From CAZWVA01 sp964636885 (GTDB lineage: Bacteria > Desulfobacterota_D > UBA1144 > Nemesobacterales > CSP1-2): a stretch of DNA of 62,933 bases. The position numbers and the translations under genes are program-made. Numbering within the stretch: position 1 is the first letter of the stretch; each line of letters opens with the position of its first letter. Shown here in pieces: positions 45,421 through 55,379 of this stretch. The stretch is from positions 1 to 62,933 of the forward strand of contig CAZWVA010000008.1 in the NCBI GenBank assembly GCA_964636885.1, in the 5' to 3' direction. The notes beneath the pieces were generated by a model. That model was not told the DNA's origin, did no database searches, and saw nothing but the letters and a program-made list of their open reading frames with translations.

Positions 45421-46434
45421 ATGTTTTTCAAAAACGTAGTGGGACATGAATTCCAGAAGGGGGCATTAATCCGCTCGGTTCGCGAGAACCGGATATCCCA
45501 TGCATATCTCTTTTTTGGTCCCAACGGAGTCGGGAAAAGGCTTATGGCGGTTGAGTTTGCAAAGATTCTGAACTGTCTTAATCCGATTACCGAAGCGGAC
45601 TCAAAAGGCGAGGGCTGTGCGTGCCGTTCGTGCAAGAAGATAGAAAAGGGAATACATCCAGACGTTTTTCTCGTCGAATATAAAGGAATAAAGGACATTA
45701 AGGTTGACCAGATACGTGAAGAGGTGGAAGAAAAGCTCTTCCTTAGACCTTTTGAAGGGAGATTTAAGGTGGCAATCATAGATGAAGCCGAAAGGATGAA
45801 CACAAGCGCTCAAAACGCCTTCCTTAAAACCCTGGAGGAGCCTCCTAAGGATTCTATTGTGATTCTTATAGCTTCTCGTATAGAAGCCCTTCTCCCAACG
45901 ATCCGATCGAGGTGTCAGTTGATCGAATTTAAGGGGATTCCACCTGAGGTTATGCTGGAAGAGGTTAAAAGGAGGGCAGAAACCCTATCCGATGACGAAG
46001 CCTGGGTTGCTGTTAGTCTTTCGAGTGGGAGTCTTGGAAAGGCTCTAAGCATGGATAGGGATACCCTTTCCGAGAGAAGGGAGATTATCCTGAATCTATC
46101 CAATATAAACCCCAGGTACGCTTCACAGGTTCTCGGCTTCGTGGAATCAACTCTAATGGGCTCCTCCCCCCAGGAAATGGAGAAGCTCGCTTTCTTGTTT
46201 GAGGTTATCTCACTCTGGCTTCGCGATCTGGTCTTCACTAAGATCGGATTTGGGGAGGAACACCTATCAAACAGGGACCTAGCCCCCCTGGCCAGAGAAC
46301 TCGCCCGTAGATGGAGTGTGGAGGATATATTGGGTAAAATGAAGTTCCTTGAGGATGCATGGTATTCTGTTTTTCGTGGGAACGCAAACAAGCAAATCGT
46401 ACTTGAGAACCTAGTTTTAAGGATTACGGAGTAG
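45421..46434 (+). CDS. holB: DNA polymerase III delta-prime subunit
   Basis: 337 residues. Clamp-loader AAA protein: Walker-A-like FFGPNGVGKRLMAVEFAKIL near residue 34, zinc module CACRSCKKI near residue 63, DEAERMNTSAQNAFLKTLEEPP (Walker B region), and the SRC motif TIRSRCQLIEF. It starts 22 bases after pyrE, and metG follows. Confidence 0.92.
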   Translation: MFFKNVVGHEFQKGALIRSVRENRISHAYLFFGPNGVGKRLMAVEFAKILNCLNPITEADSKGEGCACRSCKKIEKGIHPDVFLVEYKGIKDIKVDQIREEVEEKLFLRPFEGRFKVAIIDEAERMNTSAQNAFLKTLEEPPKDSIVILIASRIEALLPTIRSRCQLIEFKGIPPEVMLEEVKRRAETLSDDEAWVAVSLSSGSLGKALSMDRDTLSERREIILNLSNINPRYASQVLGFVESTLMGSSPQEMEKLAFLFEVISLWLRDLVFTKIGFGEEHLSNRDLAPLARELARRWSVEDILGKMKFLEDAWYSVFRGNANKQIVLENLVLRITE

Positions 46435-46541
46435 GGCTTTTGCCACTAGGATACAGGGTTTGCGGGTTAGATATATCCAACATCTTGCGTTTTCTATGGC
46501 TTCGTGGTGAAAAAAAGATTTGAATTCGGAGATAGGCTCCA

Positions 46542-48077
46542 ATGGCAAAAACATTCTATGTGACGACCCCTATCTACTACGTGAATGACGTCCCTCACAT
46601 AGGTCACGCCTATACTACTATCGCGGCTGATGTGATTTCAAGGTTCAGAAGGCTTTGTGGGGATAAGGTGTTTTTCCTAACGGGTACGGATGAGCACGGA
46701 CAGAAGATAGAAAGGGTTGCGACGGCCTCTGGTGAAAAGCCGATTGAGCTTGCAGACCGGGTGGTCCTTAGATTTAAAGGCCTATGGGAGAGGTTGAACA
46801 TTATAAACGACGATTTTATAAGAACGACGGAAGAAAGGCACAAAAAGGCCGTGATAGAGCTCTTCCGTAGGGTTTCCGATCGAGGAGACATATACCTCGG
46901 AGAATACGAGGACTGGTACTGTGTGTTTGACGAGACATTCTGGACCGAAACACAGCTTGGGGGCTCACGCGTCTGCCCCGACTGTGGTCGTCCAGTCGAA
47001 AGGTTAAAGGAGGAAAGCTACTTCTTTAGACTGTCCAAATACGAAAAACCGCTTCTCGAGTTCTATGAGAACAACCCGGATTTTATCCAGCCCTCTTTTA
47101 GAAGAAACGAGGTCGTGGGTTTTGTGAAGGGAGGACTCCGTGACCTGAGTATTAGCCGTACCTCTTTCTCGTGGGGGATCCCCGTCCCGGATAATCCAAG
47201 GCATGTGATCTACGTCTGGTTTGATGCGCTTACGAATTATCTAACAGCGGCTGGGTTTCCAAGTGATATGGATAGGTTTAGCGAGATCTGGCCGGCGGAT
47301 ATACACCTCGTAGGAAAGGACATACTCAGGTTTCATGCCGTTTACTGGCCTGCATTTCTCATGTCTGCGGGGCTTCCCCTACCACGAAAGGTATTTGCCC
47401 ACGGTTGGTGGACGGTTGAAGGGGAAAAGATGTCAAAGTCAAGGGGAAACGTTGTAGACCCCTATGCCGTAGTTGATGAATTCGGTGCGGATGTGCTCAG
47501 GTATTTCTTGCTTCGCGAGGTTCCTTTTGGCCTTGACGGGGATTTCTCGAGAAACGCCCTAATAGGCCGAGTAAACGGCGACCTTGCAAATGGGCTCGGC
47601 AACCTGGTGAGCAGAAGCCTCGGTATGATAGAGAAGTACTTTGGTGGTAAAATCCCCGAATGCGGTTTGTCTGAGGCATCGGAGGCGGTAATTAAGGAAA
47701 GGGCATTATATACAACCCAGCAGGTAGAGGACACGATGAATGAGGTTGCCTTCCACAGGGCCCTTACGTCGATATGGGATTTTATCGCTTTTCTGAATAA
47801 ATACGTGGATGAATCCGCTCCTTGGGCCCTTGAGAGATCTGGAAAAAGAGAAAGGCTAGGTACAGTGCTATGGACGCTTGTTGAATCTATAAGAATAATA
47901 GCCATATTGATATACCCTTTTATTCCTAAGTCGGCTGAGGAGATCTGGAGAAGGATCGGTTTTCCCCGGCCAATTGAGTCTCAGCGTCTCTCCGATGCAA
48001 AGCAATGGGGCGTAACCGAGTCGGGATGGCGGGTAGAAAAGGGTTCGGCCTTATTCCCAAGATATGAGGGTAGGTAA
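46542..48077 (+). CDS. metG: Methionyl-tRNA synthetase
   Basis: 511 residues, class I synthetase. HIGH motif PHIGHAYTTI near residue 18; KMSKS motif GEKMSKSRGNVV near residue 296. Zinc knuckle with CPDCGRPVERLKEESYFF; the partner knuckle reads C-V-F-D rather than CxxC, so only one Cys pair is complete. No C-terminal dimer domain is present, as in many bacteria. Starts at ATG 46542, after GGAG. Confidence 0.96.
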   Translation: MAKTFYVTTPIYYVNDVPHIGHAYTTIAADVISRFRRLCGDKVFFLTGTDEHGQKIERVATASGEKPIELADRVVLRFKGLWERLNIINDDFIRTTEERHKKAVIELFRRVSDRGDIYLGEYEDWYCVFDETFWTETQLGGSRVCPDCGRPVERLKEESYFFRLSKYEKPLLEFYENNPDFIQPSFRRNEVVGFVKGGLRDLSISRTSFSWGIPVPDNPRHVIYVWFDALTNYLTAAGFPSDMDRFSEIWPADIHLVGKDILRFHAVYWPAFLMSAGLPLPRKVFAHGWWTVEGEKMSKSRGNVVDPYAVVDEFGADVLRYFLLREVPFGLDGDFSRNALIGRVNGDLANGLGNLVSRSLGMIEKYFGGKIPECGLSEASEAVIKERALYTTQQVEDTMNEVAFHRALTSIWDFIAFLNKYVDESAPWALERSGKRERLGTVLWTLVESIRIIAILIYPFIPKSAEEIWRRIGFPRPIESQRLSDAKQWGVTESGWRVEKGSALFPRYEGR

Positions 48078-48107
48078 CCCGACTGCGCAAATCATTTCAT
48101 ATTGCGT

Positions 48108-48119
48108 GCAAATATTTGC
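48108..48119. repeat. 12-bp perfect palindrome upstream of the pilus operon
   Basis: GCAAATATTTGC, self-complementary, in the metG-pilV gap, about 75 bases upstream of the sigma-54-type -24 box. It could be an activator-binding site; this is conjecture. Confidence 0.35.
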
Positions 48120-48193
48120 CCTACTATAGGTCGAATTCCGTTGATATCCGGAAAAATATAAGTAATATTGGTTAATTAAATTCATAGCCTTTC

Positions 48194-48209
48194 TGGCATA
48201 TATATTGCT
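48194..48209 (+). promoter_or_regulatory. Sigma-54 (-24/-12) promoter of the minor-pilin operon
   Basis: TGGCAT, five bases, TTGCT: the GG (48195-48196) and GC (48207-48208) doublets are ten bases apart, and both boxes match the RpoN consensus. Transcription should start near 48220, 20 bases before pilV. The palindrome at 48108-48119 is a possible upstream activator site. Confidence 0.75.
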
Positions 48210-48239
48210 ATAAAAGATATAAAAACGTGGAGTAAAGGT

Positions 48240-48926
48240 ATGTCAGGGATTAAAAAAGAAAGCGGATTCACCCTCTTGGAGATCCTTGTTGCCGTTTTTA
48301 TAATGTCGCTTGGCTTCTTGGCCGCAGCCGAGATGCAGTTCCTATCCCTGAGGCAGAAACAACTCGCCGAGCAGGGAACGGTTGCAACGAACTTGGTTCA
48401 ATACGTTAGTGACAGGGACATGGCCGAGGTAAGACGCCGCTACCTGCTTAACGCCACCGCCTATATAGATGCTCAGGCCGGAAGGACTCTTAATCTCAGT
48501 TACTGTAATGGTTCGGGGAGTTCTATCTGCGACGGATGTCCCTGCGATCCATTAGAGGCTTTAACGCCTAACCCAACGTGTGCGGTGGTAGATGCCAACG
48601 ATTTTAACCCAATGAGGGTGAATTTTAGAACTACGGAGGCCGAATGTAAGGCCGACGGTGCCGCAATCCTAGAGGCAAACGGTTCGCCCCTATACATCGT
48701 TAGGAGGGCGGAAACGACCGAAGCCACGTTAAATGGCGTTCAAACGCTCACGGTTTTAGTTACCTACGCTGTAAAAACGCCGCCCCAATTTAATAAGACC
48801 GGTTTGGGAAGCGTAAGTATAAGGGATTCGCTTGTGAGTCAGGCATATGGTGTTACGGCTAATATAGGGGATTTCTCCAATTTTATCGCCGATTGGGACA
48901 AGGTCAATATTCCGCATATACCCTAA
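48240..48926 (+). CDS. pilV: Type IV pilus minor pilin PilV
   Basis: 228 residues. Class III signal with prepilin-peptidase site G/FTLLEILVAVF (Gly before, Phe after, Glu at +5) then a hydrophobic helix. A short positively charged leader (MSGIKKES) precedes it. A Cys-rich C-terminal domain (CNGSGSSICDGCPCD) probably forms disulfides. First gene of the pilV-pilW-pilX-pilY1-fimT-fimT run, behind a sigma-54-type promoter. It starts the pilus tip or priming complex. Confidence 0.9.
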   Translation: MSGIKKESGFTLLEILVAVFIMSLGFLAAAEMQFLSLRQKQLAEQGTVATNLVQYVSDRDMAEVRRRYLLNATAYIDAQAGRTLNLSYCNGSGSSICDGCPCDPLEALTPNPTCAVVDANDFNPMRVNFRTTEAECKADGAAILEANGSPLYIVRRAETTEATLNGVQTLTVLVTYAVKTPPQFNKTGLGSVSIRDSLVSQAYGVTANIGDFSNFIADWDKVNIPHIP

Positions 48927-48943
48927 GGTAAGGGAGGACTCTT

Positions 48944-50152
48944 ATGAACAGCAGGGGTTTTACGATGATAGAGCTTCTGATCTCGGTTGCTGTTTTTTCC
49001 CTTGTCATTGGGGGGTTGACCCTGGCACTTATCCAGCAGCAAAAGCAAAGCAATATAACCCAGGAGGCGGTGGATATGGATCAGACGGCAAGGGCCACGC
49101 TGGACTTCATAGCTACAGAGATTAGAAATGCGGTCTCAAGGCAGGGAAAGACGTTTTCACTGATTTTCGTGAATGGGGGAAGCGGAGAAGATCCTCCTTG
49201 TTCTGATAATACTACTAATGCCGGAACAGAAGACTCTCCTCCCGATTGCCTCACCGTCTTCACTTGGGACATAACTAGGGGACAAGAGGGCGACAACCTT
49301 CCCTCAACCGCTGGGAATATACAGATAGTGTCTCAGGGGCCCCCTTTAGTCCTACAGCTTCCTCAAGAATGGTTTAATGGTAGTAGCTTAATAGGGGAAA
49401 CCGAGCAGGTTGTAGACATAAACCTGGGCTTTAGATCCCGGATCAACCTCTGTAACCCTGTTAACCCTACCATCTGCGGGACGAATCCAGGGCAGTGTAC
49501 GGAGTGCGCTGCCATATTAAGGGCCAGAGTTGACGGAAACACAAAGCAGGCAACTATAGCAGATAGCGCTGATTCTATTATAGAACAGAACTTTCGGGAT
49601 ACTGACTTTGCCAGCATGGGTGATTTCATTACAAACGCCTTTGTCCCATCCATCTCCTCTCAGGTCTCCGAGATGACGATAGTACAGTCAAAGGTCTTCC
49701 GTGTTGATACTACTAATAGGGAGATCGAGGTTTCGCAGGACGGCGGAAATAGATTTCAACCCATTTCGGGGGGTACGGATGCTCCCGGTATAGTCGATCT
49801 TCAGTTTGTCTTTAACCTTCAGGATCCAGACGGTGGGGTTACAAAGGTCGGCCTCCCCTTGGATACGGCCAATAGGATGTATCCGGATTTTCAATCGGAC
49901 CCCAGCCTCTTGGGCAGGGAAAAGGATATAAGAACCGTAGAGATCTATCTTATAGTAAGATCTAGGGTTAGACCACAACTGATCAGGGGAGGGATTCTAC
50001 CTGTACGAACAATCCCACAGGTTGGCGATGTGCTCGAAAGAAAGACCGATCATGCGTCCTTTGGAGTGGGTTCTACGGGTGTTGGATTTATGTACAGGGT
50101 TTACTCAACGACCGTTTACGTGAGGAACATGGCAAGGGAGGAGTTTGGATGA
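48944..50152 (+). CDS. pilW: Type IV pilus minor pilin PilW
   Basis: 402 residues. Prepilin site G/FTMIELLISVAVF with Glu at +5, followed by a hydrophobic helix. The globular domain is long for a pilin and contains Cys pairs (NLCNPVNPTICGTNPGQCTECAA) typical of PilW. It begins 17 bases after pilV. Confidence 0.88.
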   Translation: MNSRGFTMIELLISVAVFSLVIGGLTLALIQQQKQSNITQEAVDMDQTARATLDFIATEIRNAVSRQGKTFSLIFVNGGSGEDPPCSDNTTNAGTEDSPPDCLTVFTWDITRGQEGDNLPSTAGNIQIVSQGPPLVLQLPQEWFNGSSLIGETEQVVDINLGFRSRINLCNPVNPTICGTNPGQCTECAAILRARVDGNTKQATIADSADSIIEQNFRDTDFASMGDFITNAFVPSISSQVSEMTIVQSKVFRVDTTNREIEVSQDGGNRFQPISGGTDAPGIVDLQFVFNLQDPDGGVTKVGLPLDTANRMYPDFQSDPSLLGREKDIRTVEIYLIVRSRVRPQLIRGGILPVRTIPQVGDVLERKTDHASFGVGSTGVGFMYRVYSTTVYVRNMAREEFG

Positions 50153-50228
50153 TGGATACGGTTTTCATCGTGAAACATAGATAGGGATTGCCACGCCACC
50201 AAATTGGCTCACAAGGAGGAAATAGAAG

Positions 50229-50804
50229 ATGAAGGGTTTAAAAAATGAAAATGGAATCGCAATGCTCTTGGCCCTCATAATGCTTCTTGTGCTTACCACT
50301 TTGGCTATTACGATTTCTTTCACTTCAAACGTTGATTTTCAGACTATGTCTAGCTATAAACGTGGACAGGAGGCGTTTCTTGCAGCGGAGAGGTGCGTAG
50401 AGGAGGGAAGAAAGAGATTCGAGGTTGTCGGAATAGAAACGCTCTATTTCCTCCTTCAAAGCGAGGTTTCTACAGAAGACCTTACCGTGGAGGTCGACGA
50501 TCTTCCAAACGGTGCTAGGTGCAGAACCGGCTCCAGGTACTTTAATAGAACCAGTCCCACAGACCCCGCTCCTTTTATAGAGATCCCGCCGCCAACGAAA
50601 ATGCTCGGAAGGCCTATAAAACACGTAAGCCTTCCCTCTGGAGGGGTAGGAGGGGCTGCGCTCGTTCCTGTAAGCTTTCTGGTTACGGGAAAGGATGTAA
50701 ATGACGAGGATTTAACGGATGAGAAGACCAACATAAACACTGGGACTGAGATAGCAGCCGGCTTTGAAACCTTTATCCCTGGAGGGGCAAGCAATGTTTA
50801 CTAG
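50229..50804 (+). CDS. pilX: Type IV pilus minor pilin PilX
   Basis: 191 residues. The N-terminal segment NGIAMLLALIMLLVLTTLAI is the PilX_N hydrophobic helix, with Gly/Ile at the cleavage site and no Glu at +5, as often in PilX (GspK-like). It overlaps pilY1 by 11 bases, so translation is coupled. Confidence 0.85.
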   Translation: MKGLKNENGIAMLLALIMLLVLTTLAITISFTSNVDFQTMSSYKRGQEAFLAAERCVEEGRKRFEVVGIETLYFLLQSEVSTEDLTVEVDDLPNGARCRTGSRYFNRTSPTDPAPFIEIPPPTKMLGRPIKHVSLPSGGVGGAALVPVSFLVTGKDVNDEDLTDEKTNINTGTEIAAGFETFIPGGASNVY

Positions 50805-53800
50805 CTTAAGTGTCTTCTTTAGAAGCGGGGTCTACAGGTTTAAAATCGTTCTGGTTTTGGTTGTTCTAACCTTTGTATCCGGCGCCCACGGAGACCCGAT
50901 TATCCAAAATAAGGTGGAAGACCTAAAGGTCATAAGCTCTCAGTTTGTAGGCGACCAGCCTAATGTCCTTACGATTCTTGACCTCTCTGGCTCGATGTCG
51001 AGAAACCAGGCCAAGGCACAGTTGGGTAACTGGGACGATTCTACGGTTCAGGATTGTGCGAGGACCTTTGGTACGAATAGTGATGATAACAGGGCGAGGA
51101 CAGCGCACTGCGCCGAAAATGTGGCAAATACGAGCGTCTGTGGCTCTAAAATCTGTGGTAACGGGACTTGTTCTGGTCAAGCCGAGTTTGATGAGGAGGT
51201 GGCCTGCGTTTTGGCTAATGCACCGTCCGGTTTTAATCCGGCTTGCATCTATGATAGGATATGTGGAAATAACGATGGGAATTGTAATGAAACTTCTGCG
51301 AGTTGCAATACCTCGATTAAGAGAGAAAGAGCGGCGGCGGCCATAGAGGCGGCTGCCGGCCTTACCCAGTGCTCAGGCGCTTCAAATTGTAAAACGGGAA
51401 GCGATACGGATCCGTCGTGTAACACATCCACCGATTACTCAAGATTCACTAGCTGTATGGCAAATTCCCAGGCTATTAGCATAAATAAGACCGAGAACTG
51501 CTCGGTTACCGGGAATCCGGATTGTAAGGGTCAGCCCCAGTCTGGAAGCTCCCGTATCGATATGGCACTTGACGTCTTCTTTAGCTTCTTGGACGCGGAT
51601 GATTCTCTTGCATCTAAATCGTGCGATGATCCCAACAAGTTATTTAATGGGGTTAGCACCTCTATTAGTTGTCAGGACTATATGGAGACCCCATTTAGGG
51701 ATGTAAATGCGATCGTAAAAGGAACGGGGACCAACTTCAGGCTACCAATAACCAACGGGTCTGACACCCCTCTTATCGATGAGCTGACGGATAACGATGC
51801 CAAGATCCTGGGTATAAGGTTCCGTCCTATGACCTATTCTGGGGTGGGAAACTGGTCCGGTTGCACATCCAACAGCACGTTCCGGATTGCTCAGGGTGGA
51901 TTTGCGGGCCAAAGCAAGGCCGACCTTGATAACGTATGGAAGTTCTATAGGGGGGTAAGGGGAGACGGTGGTACACCTCTTGCCTACGTCTTGGGTTTTG
52001 ACGATAGTAACGCTAGTAATAGCACAATTCCGAATGACGCCCTTGGAGCCTATAAGGTGGAACTCCAAACGGACCCTTCGATTGCCTGTAGACCAGAATT
52101 CGTAATAGTAATAACGGATGGAGAAGACACGTGCTCAGGACAGTGCAGTGTAACCAGCGGCTCCTGTAGCGGTAGTGTGACCACAAATGCTAATAGAAGG
52201 AGTTCGATTCAGGCCGTAAGCAATCTTAGAACATACTACGCGAGGAATCCGGTTTCAAATGGTGGTAGCTCCTTTAAAAAAGAGATCCTAACCTTTGTGA
52301 TTGGAATAGGGATCGAGGATCCCGCGGCGGTAAGAACCCTAAACGCCATGGCACTAGCCGGAGGGACCCATACGACAGGGATAATAAGACACCGGGACCC
52401 AAACGGACAACTCGTCGGTAGCATAGATATAAATGGTGTGCTTCCAAGCGGCGGTGCCTTTCAGGTCTTTAAGGATCTTGGAGAAGCTAAGGGCATTGAT
52501 ACGAATCCCTCTAATGCACAGCTCCAGGGTTGTAAGTCTAATCAGGTTAATGAAAACGGTATTTGTAGCTTTCAAGGGATAAACGTGTTTGATAATAGCT
52601 TCTTTGACACAGGAGCACCTTTTACGTCTGAAAACCCGCTTAACGGGTTTGCCTTCTTTGCAAGTAACCCCGAAGAGCTCGCCCAAGCCCTTCATGACAT
52701 ACTGGAGCTTATTCGGACGTTTAGCACAGTCGGTGTTTCTCCAGCCGCCCCGCAATCATCGACGAGCGTGGCCCTCAGGGACAGGATATTCCTATCGATC
52801 CTCACGCCTATAACATCTGAGCCTTTCTGGCAGGGAAGGCTTGCACTCTATGGGTTTGTGGACGACCCGGATAATCCGGGTGCAAAGATAGTCGTTGATA
52901 CGAATCAGGAGCCGATATTCAATCCCGATACCGGTGCGCTGACTGAGAACGCAGCGAATTACCACTGGGAGGCCGGTAAAAAATTGGCGGAAAGGGACCT
53001 TAGCGGTGACCCCCGAAACCTCTTTACGGTGGATCCAAATACACGTGAGGTGGATTCGACTGGAGCGGAAATAAGATATACGGCCGGTGGAACCGGTTTT
53101 AATAAATCGCTCTCTCCCGATTTCTTTGGCATCAGTGATGCCGATGTAGTTGCTCCAATACCCGATTTTTGTACGGCAGAACCCCCTGACGGAATAGACG
53201 ATTGTTCCACTAGTTGTGTCGATATAAACAGTGCGACCTGTAAGACCTGTGTTAAAAGCTGTATGAGGGATAAAATCGTAGAATTTATGAGTGGGAATAC
53301 AGGTATCCTCCCCGTGGGCGATCCCCTTGGTCCTATAGGTACAGACTGTCCTGATCCTAGTACCGGAACGGGCAGCCTTGCTACATGTTCCGTTCGCCTG
53401 GGGGATATATTCCACTCAACTCCCCTTGTTGTGGGTTCGCCTTCTCCTCTATTCTTTGATGTTGGTTTTCAAAACTTCGCTGCAAAATACAGGGATAGAA
53501 CGGCGGTGGTTTATGTCGGTGCAAACGATGGATTCCTCCACGCTTTTAACGCAGGAGGCAAGCTGATTCTGGCTACCCCATCTAATCCTGAAAGGAATCC
53601 ATTTACCAACGAGGATGTGACCGTCCCGTTCTTTAATGAAGGGGACGGCAGGGAGCTTTTTGGTTTTGCTCCCCCCTCTTTTCTCCACGACTCTCTTTCG
53701 ACCCATGGCCCTGAAACCCCCTCCGGGTTTACACCTGATTACAGATTCGGCGATTTTAAAACGTTTGTAACAACCGAGCTTCAGACCGAGAGATCGTTCT

Positions 53801-55368
53801 TTGACGGATCCCCCCTTGTTGCGGACGTGTTTATCGATGGTAGTGATAACGGAATCCCTGAGGACGCCTCTTGTAGCGGAGCCGTTGATACCCCCGATGG
53901 GGAAATAGACCTCTGTGGGAGGGAGTGGCATTCCATCCTCCTTTCGGGCTATAGGAATGGCGGTGGGGCCTATGTGGCTCTTGATGTTACCAATGCCAAA
54001 TGCGATAAGAGTACCAATGGCCTTGACGAGTGTAATACGAGTAGAAAGCATCTCAATAACGGTCCTGATTATCCGACCCACCTCTGGACTGTATTCGATA
54101 AGAACTTTGGAAATACATGGTCTGATCCCACAATCGGCAGGGTAAGAATGCAAACCGTAAAGGACGGCAATCAAACGATAGTGGATAGATGGGTTATGTT
54201 TGTAGGAGGTGGGCTCCATCCAACTGACATTGATCCAACAGATGGGCTCACTAATCCCACCGATATCGGTAATGCCTTTTACGCCATAGATATAGCAACG
54301 GGCAAGATAATATTCAAGTATGCAAGAGACGCCTCAGCGGCGCCGAATGCTACACTAACGGATCCCAGAATGGTTTGCGATATGCCGGCTAAGGTAGGCG
54401 CTTTCGACTTGAACGCGGATGGGTATATAGATGTGGTGTACGAGGGAGATACGTGTGGAAGGCTGTGGAGGTTCGATGTCTCAATGCCGATAGTAGATAA
54501 CGGCAACGATATTACGGAGACCGGTATCGGTGGATCTGCGACCTTTAGTGCTCCTGACTGGACAGGGGATATCGCCTTTTGCGCCAATACCTCAACTGAG
54601 TGCAATAAGGCCAATAACGTCCCAACCACTAACGTACAGCCGATATTCTTCGCTCCAACCGCTGTGCTTGACGATCTTGGTAAGAGACACGTTATATTCA
54701 CAACGGGAAATAGGAGGGACCCCAGTAACGTTAATCAGTTTGGAAAGCTGTATAATTTCATTGATGATTTTATCCCCGCTTTTCTCGCCGGAGGCATAGC
54801 TACATCCGTCCCTATGAAAACCGAGGCTAATTTTACGTCAGGACAGATCCTTGACCTTGTTCCTCAATCAGGGGTAAGCGATCAATTTACAACCCAAGGT
54901 GGAGGTACTATCAATAACCAGGGTGAGTTTATAGTTAGATTCCCTGATAACGTTAGCACACCTAAGGGTGAAAAGGGATTTGGCTCACCTGCTGTGGTAA
55001 ACAGGGTCCTAATCTTTACGACGTTTGCTCCGACTACCGGACAATCAACGGACCCATGTATAGAAAGCGCTGGGTCGGGAAGGATATTCGCCTTGGATTA
55101 TCTCTCAGGAGAACCGGCTCTTGTGCGAATACCGGGTGCTCAGGGCATCATTCAGGGGAGTTCTAGTCAGAAACAGGCTGCGGCTGGGCTAACCGTTGCA
55201 GAGGGGATGCCAACACCCGCACAGCTTACCTTTGGTGCCCGTGGTTCGGTGGTTTTAACCGTTGCCTTTAGCGGTAGCTCCACCGTAGGAGGGGCCCAGT
55301 TTTTGGTATGGGAACTCCCGCCATTCCCTACAAGAACGCAGACCCTTTTCTGGGAAGAGATCCTGTAA
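50794..55368 (+). CDS. pilY1: Type IV pilus tip adhesin/assembly protein PilY1
   Basis: 1524 residues from ATG 50794 (GGAGGGG six bases before). A signal peptide (residues 15-32) is followed by a von Willebrand A domain with MIDAS DLSGSMS near residue 63 and DGEDTC later; a Cys-rich stretch (CAENVANTSVCGSKICGNGT) is inserted in it. The C-terminal third is the PilY1 beta-propeller (VYVGANDGFLHAFNA) and contains the calcium-binding loop DLNADGYIDVVYEGDTCGR near residue 1205. PilY1 sits at the pilus tip, controls extension and retraction by calcium, and acts in adhesion and surface sensing. It carries more Cys than usual. Confidence 0.93.
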   Translation: MFTSLSVFFRSGVYRFKIVLVLVVLTFVSGAHGDPIIQNKVEDLKVISSQFVGDQPNVLTILDLSGSMSRNQAKAQLGNWDDSTVQDCARTFGTNSDDNRARTAHCAENVANTSVCGSKICGNGTCSGQAEFDEEVACVLANAPSGFNPACIYDRICGNNDGNCNETSASCNTSIKRERAAAAIEAAAGLTQCSGASNCKTGSDTDPSCNTSTDYSRFTSCMANSQAISINKTENCSVTGNPDCKGQPQSGSSRIDMALDVFFSFLDADDSLASKSCDDPNKLFNGVSTSISCQDYMETPFRDVNAIVKGTGTNFRLPITNGSDTPLIDELTDNDAKILGIRFRPMTYSGVGNWSGCTSNSTFRIAQGGFAGQSKADLDNVWKFYRGVRGDGGTPLAYVLGFDDSNASNSTIPNDALGAYKVELQTDPSIACRPEFVIVITDGEDTCSGQCSVTSGSCSGSVTTNANRRSSIQAVSNLRTYYARNPVSNGGSSFKKEILTFVIGIGIEDPAAVRTLNAMALAGGTHTTGIIRHRDPNGQLVGSIDINGVLPSGGAFQVFKDLGEAKGIDTNPSNAQLQGCKSNQVNENGICSFQGINVFDNSFFDTGAPFTSENPLNGFAFFASNPEELAQALHDILELIRTFSTVGVSPAAPQSSTSVALRDRIFLSILTPITSEPFWQGRLALYGFVDDPDNPGAKIVVDTNQEPIFNPDTGALTENAANYHWEAGKKLAERDLSGDPRNLFTVDPNTREVDSTGAEIRYTAGGTGFNKSLSPDFFGISDADVVAPIPDFCTAEPPDGIDDCSTSCVDINSATCKTCVKSCMRDKIVEFMSGNTGILPVGDPLGPIGTDCPDPSTGTGSLATCSVRLGDIFHSTPLVVGSPSPLFFDVGFQNFAAKYRDRTAVVYVGANDGFLHAFNAGGKLILATPSNPERNPFTNEDVTVPFFNEGDGRELFGFAPPSFLHDSLSTHGPETPSGFTPDYRFGDFKTFVTTELQTERSFFDGSPLVADVFIDGSDNGIPEDASCSGAVDTPDGEIDLCGREWHSILLSGYRNGGGAYVALDVTNAKCDKSTNGLDECNTSRKHLNNGPDYPTHLWTVFDKNFGNTWSDPTIGRVRMQTVKDGNQTIVDRWVMFVGGGLHPTDIDPTDGLTNPTDIGNAFYAIDIATGKIIFKYARDASAAPNATLTDPRMVCDMPAKVGAFDLNADGYIDVVYEGDTCGRLWRFDVSMPIVDNGNDITETGIGGSATFSAPDWTGDIAFCANTSTECNKANNVPTTNVQPIFFAPTAVLDDLGKRHVIFTTGNRRDPSNVNQFGKLYNFIDDFIPAFLAGGIATSVPMKTEANFTSGQILDLVPQSGVSDQFTTQGGGTINNQGEFIVRFPDNVSTPKGEKGFGSPAVVNRVLIFTTFAPTTGQSTDPCIESAGSGRIFALDYLSGEPALVRIPGAQGIIQGSSSQKQAAAGLTVAEGMPTPAQLTFGARGSVVLTVAFSGSSTVGGAQFLVWELPPFPTRTQTLFWEEIL

Positions 55369-55379
55369 GGGGAAGGAAA

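Noticed and set aside
52792..53415. 207-codon antisense frame inside pilY1
   Set aside because: Shadow of the pilY1 frame, no homology, Thr/Arg-biased composition.
53449..54219. 256-codon antisense frame inside pilY1
   Set aside because: The frame lies opposite a well-supported PilY1 domain and its protein shows no domain or coding pattern of its own.
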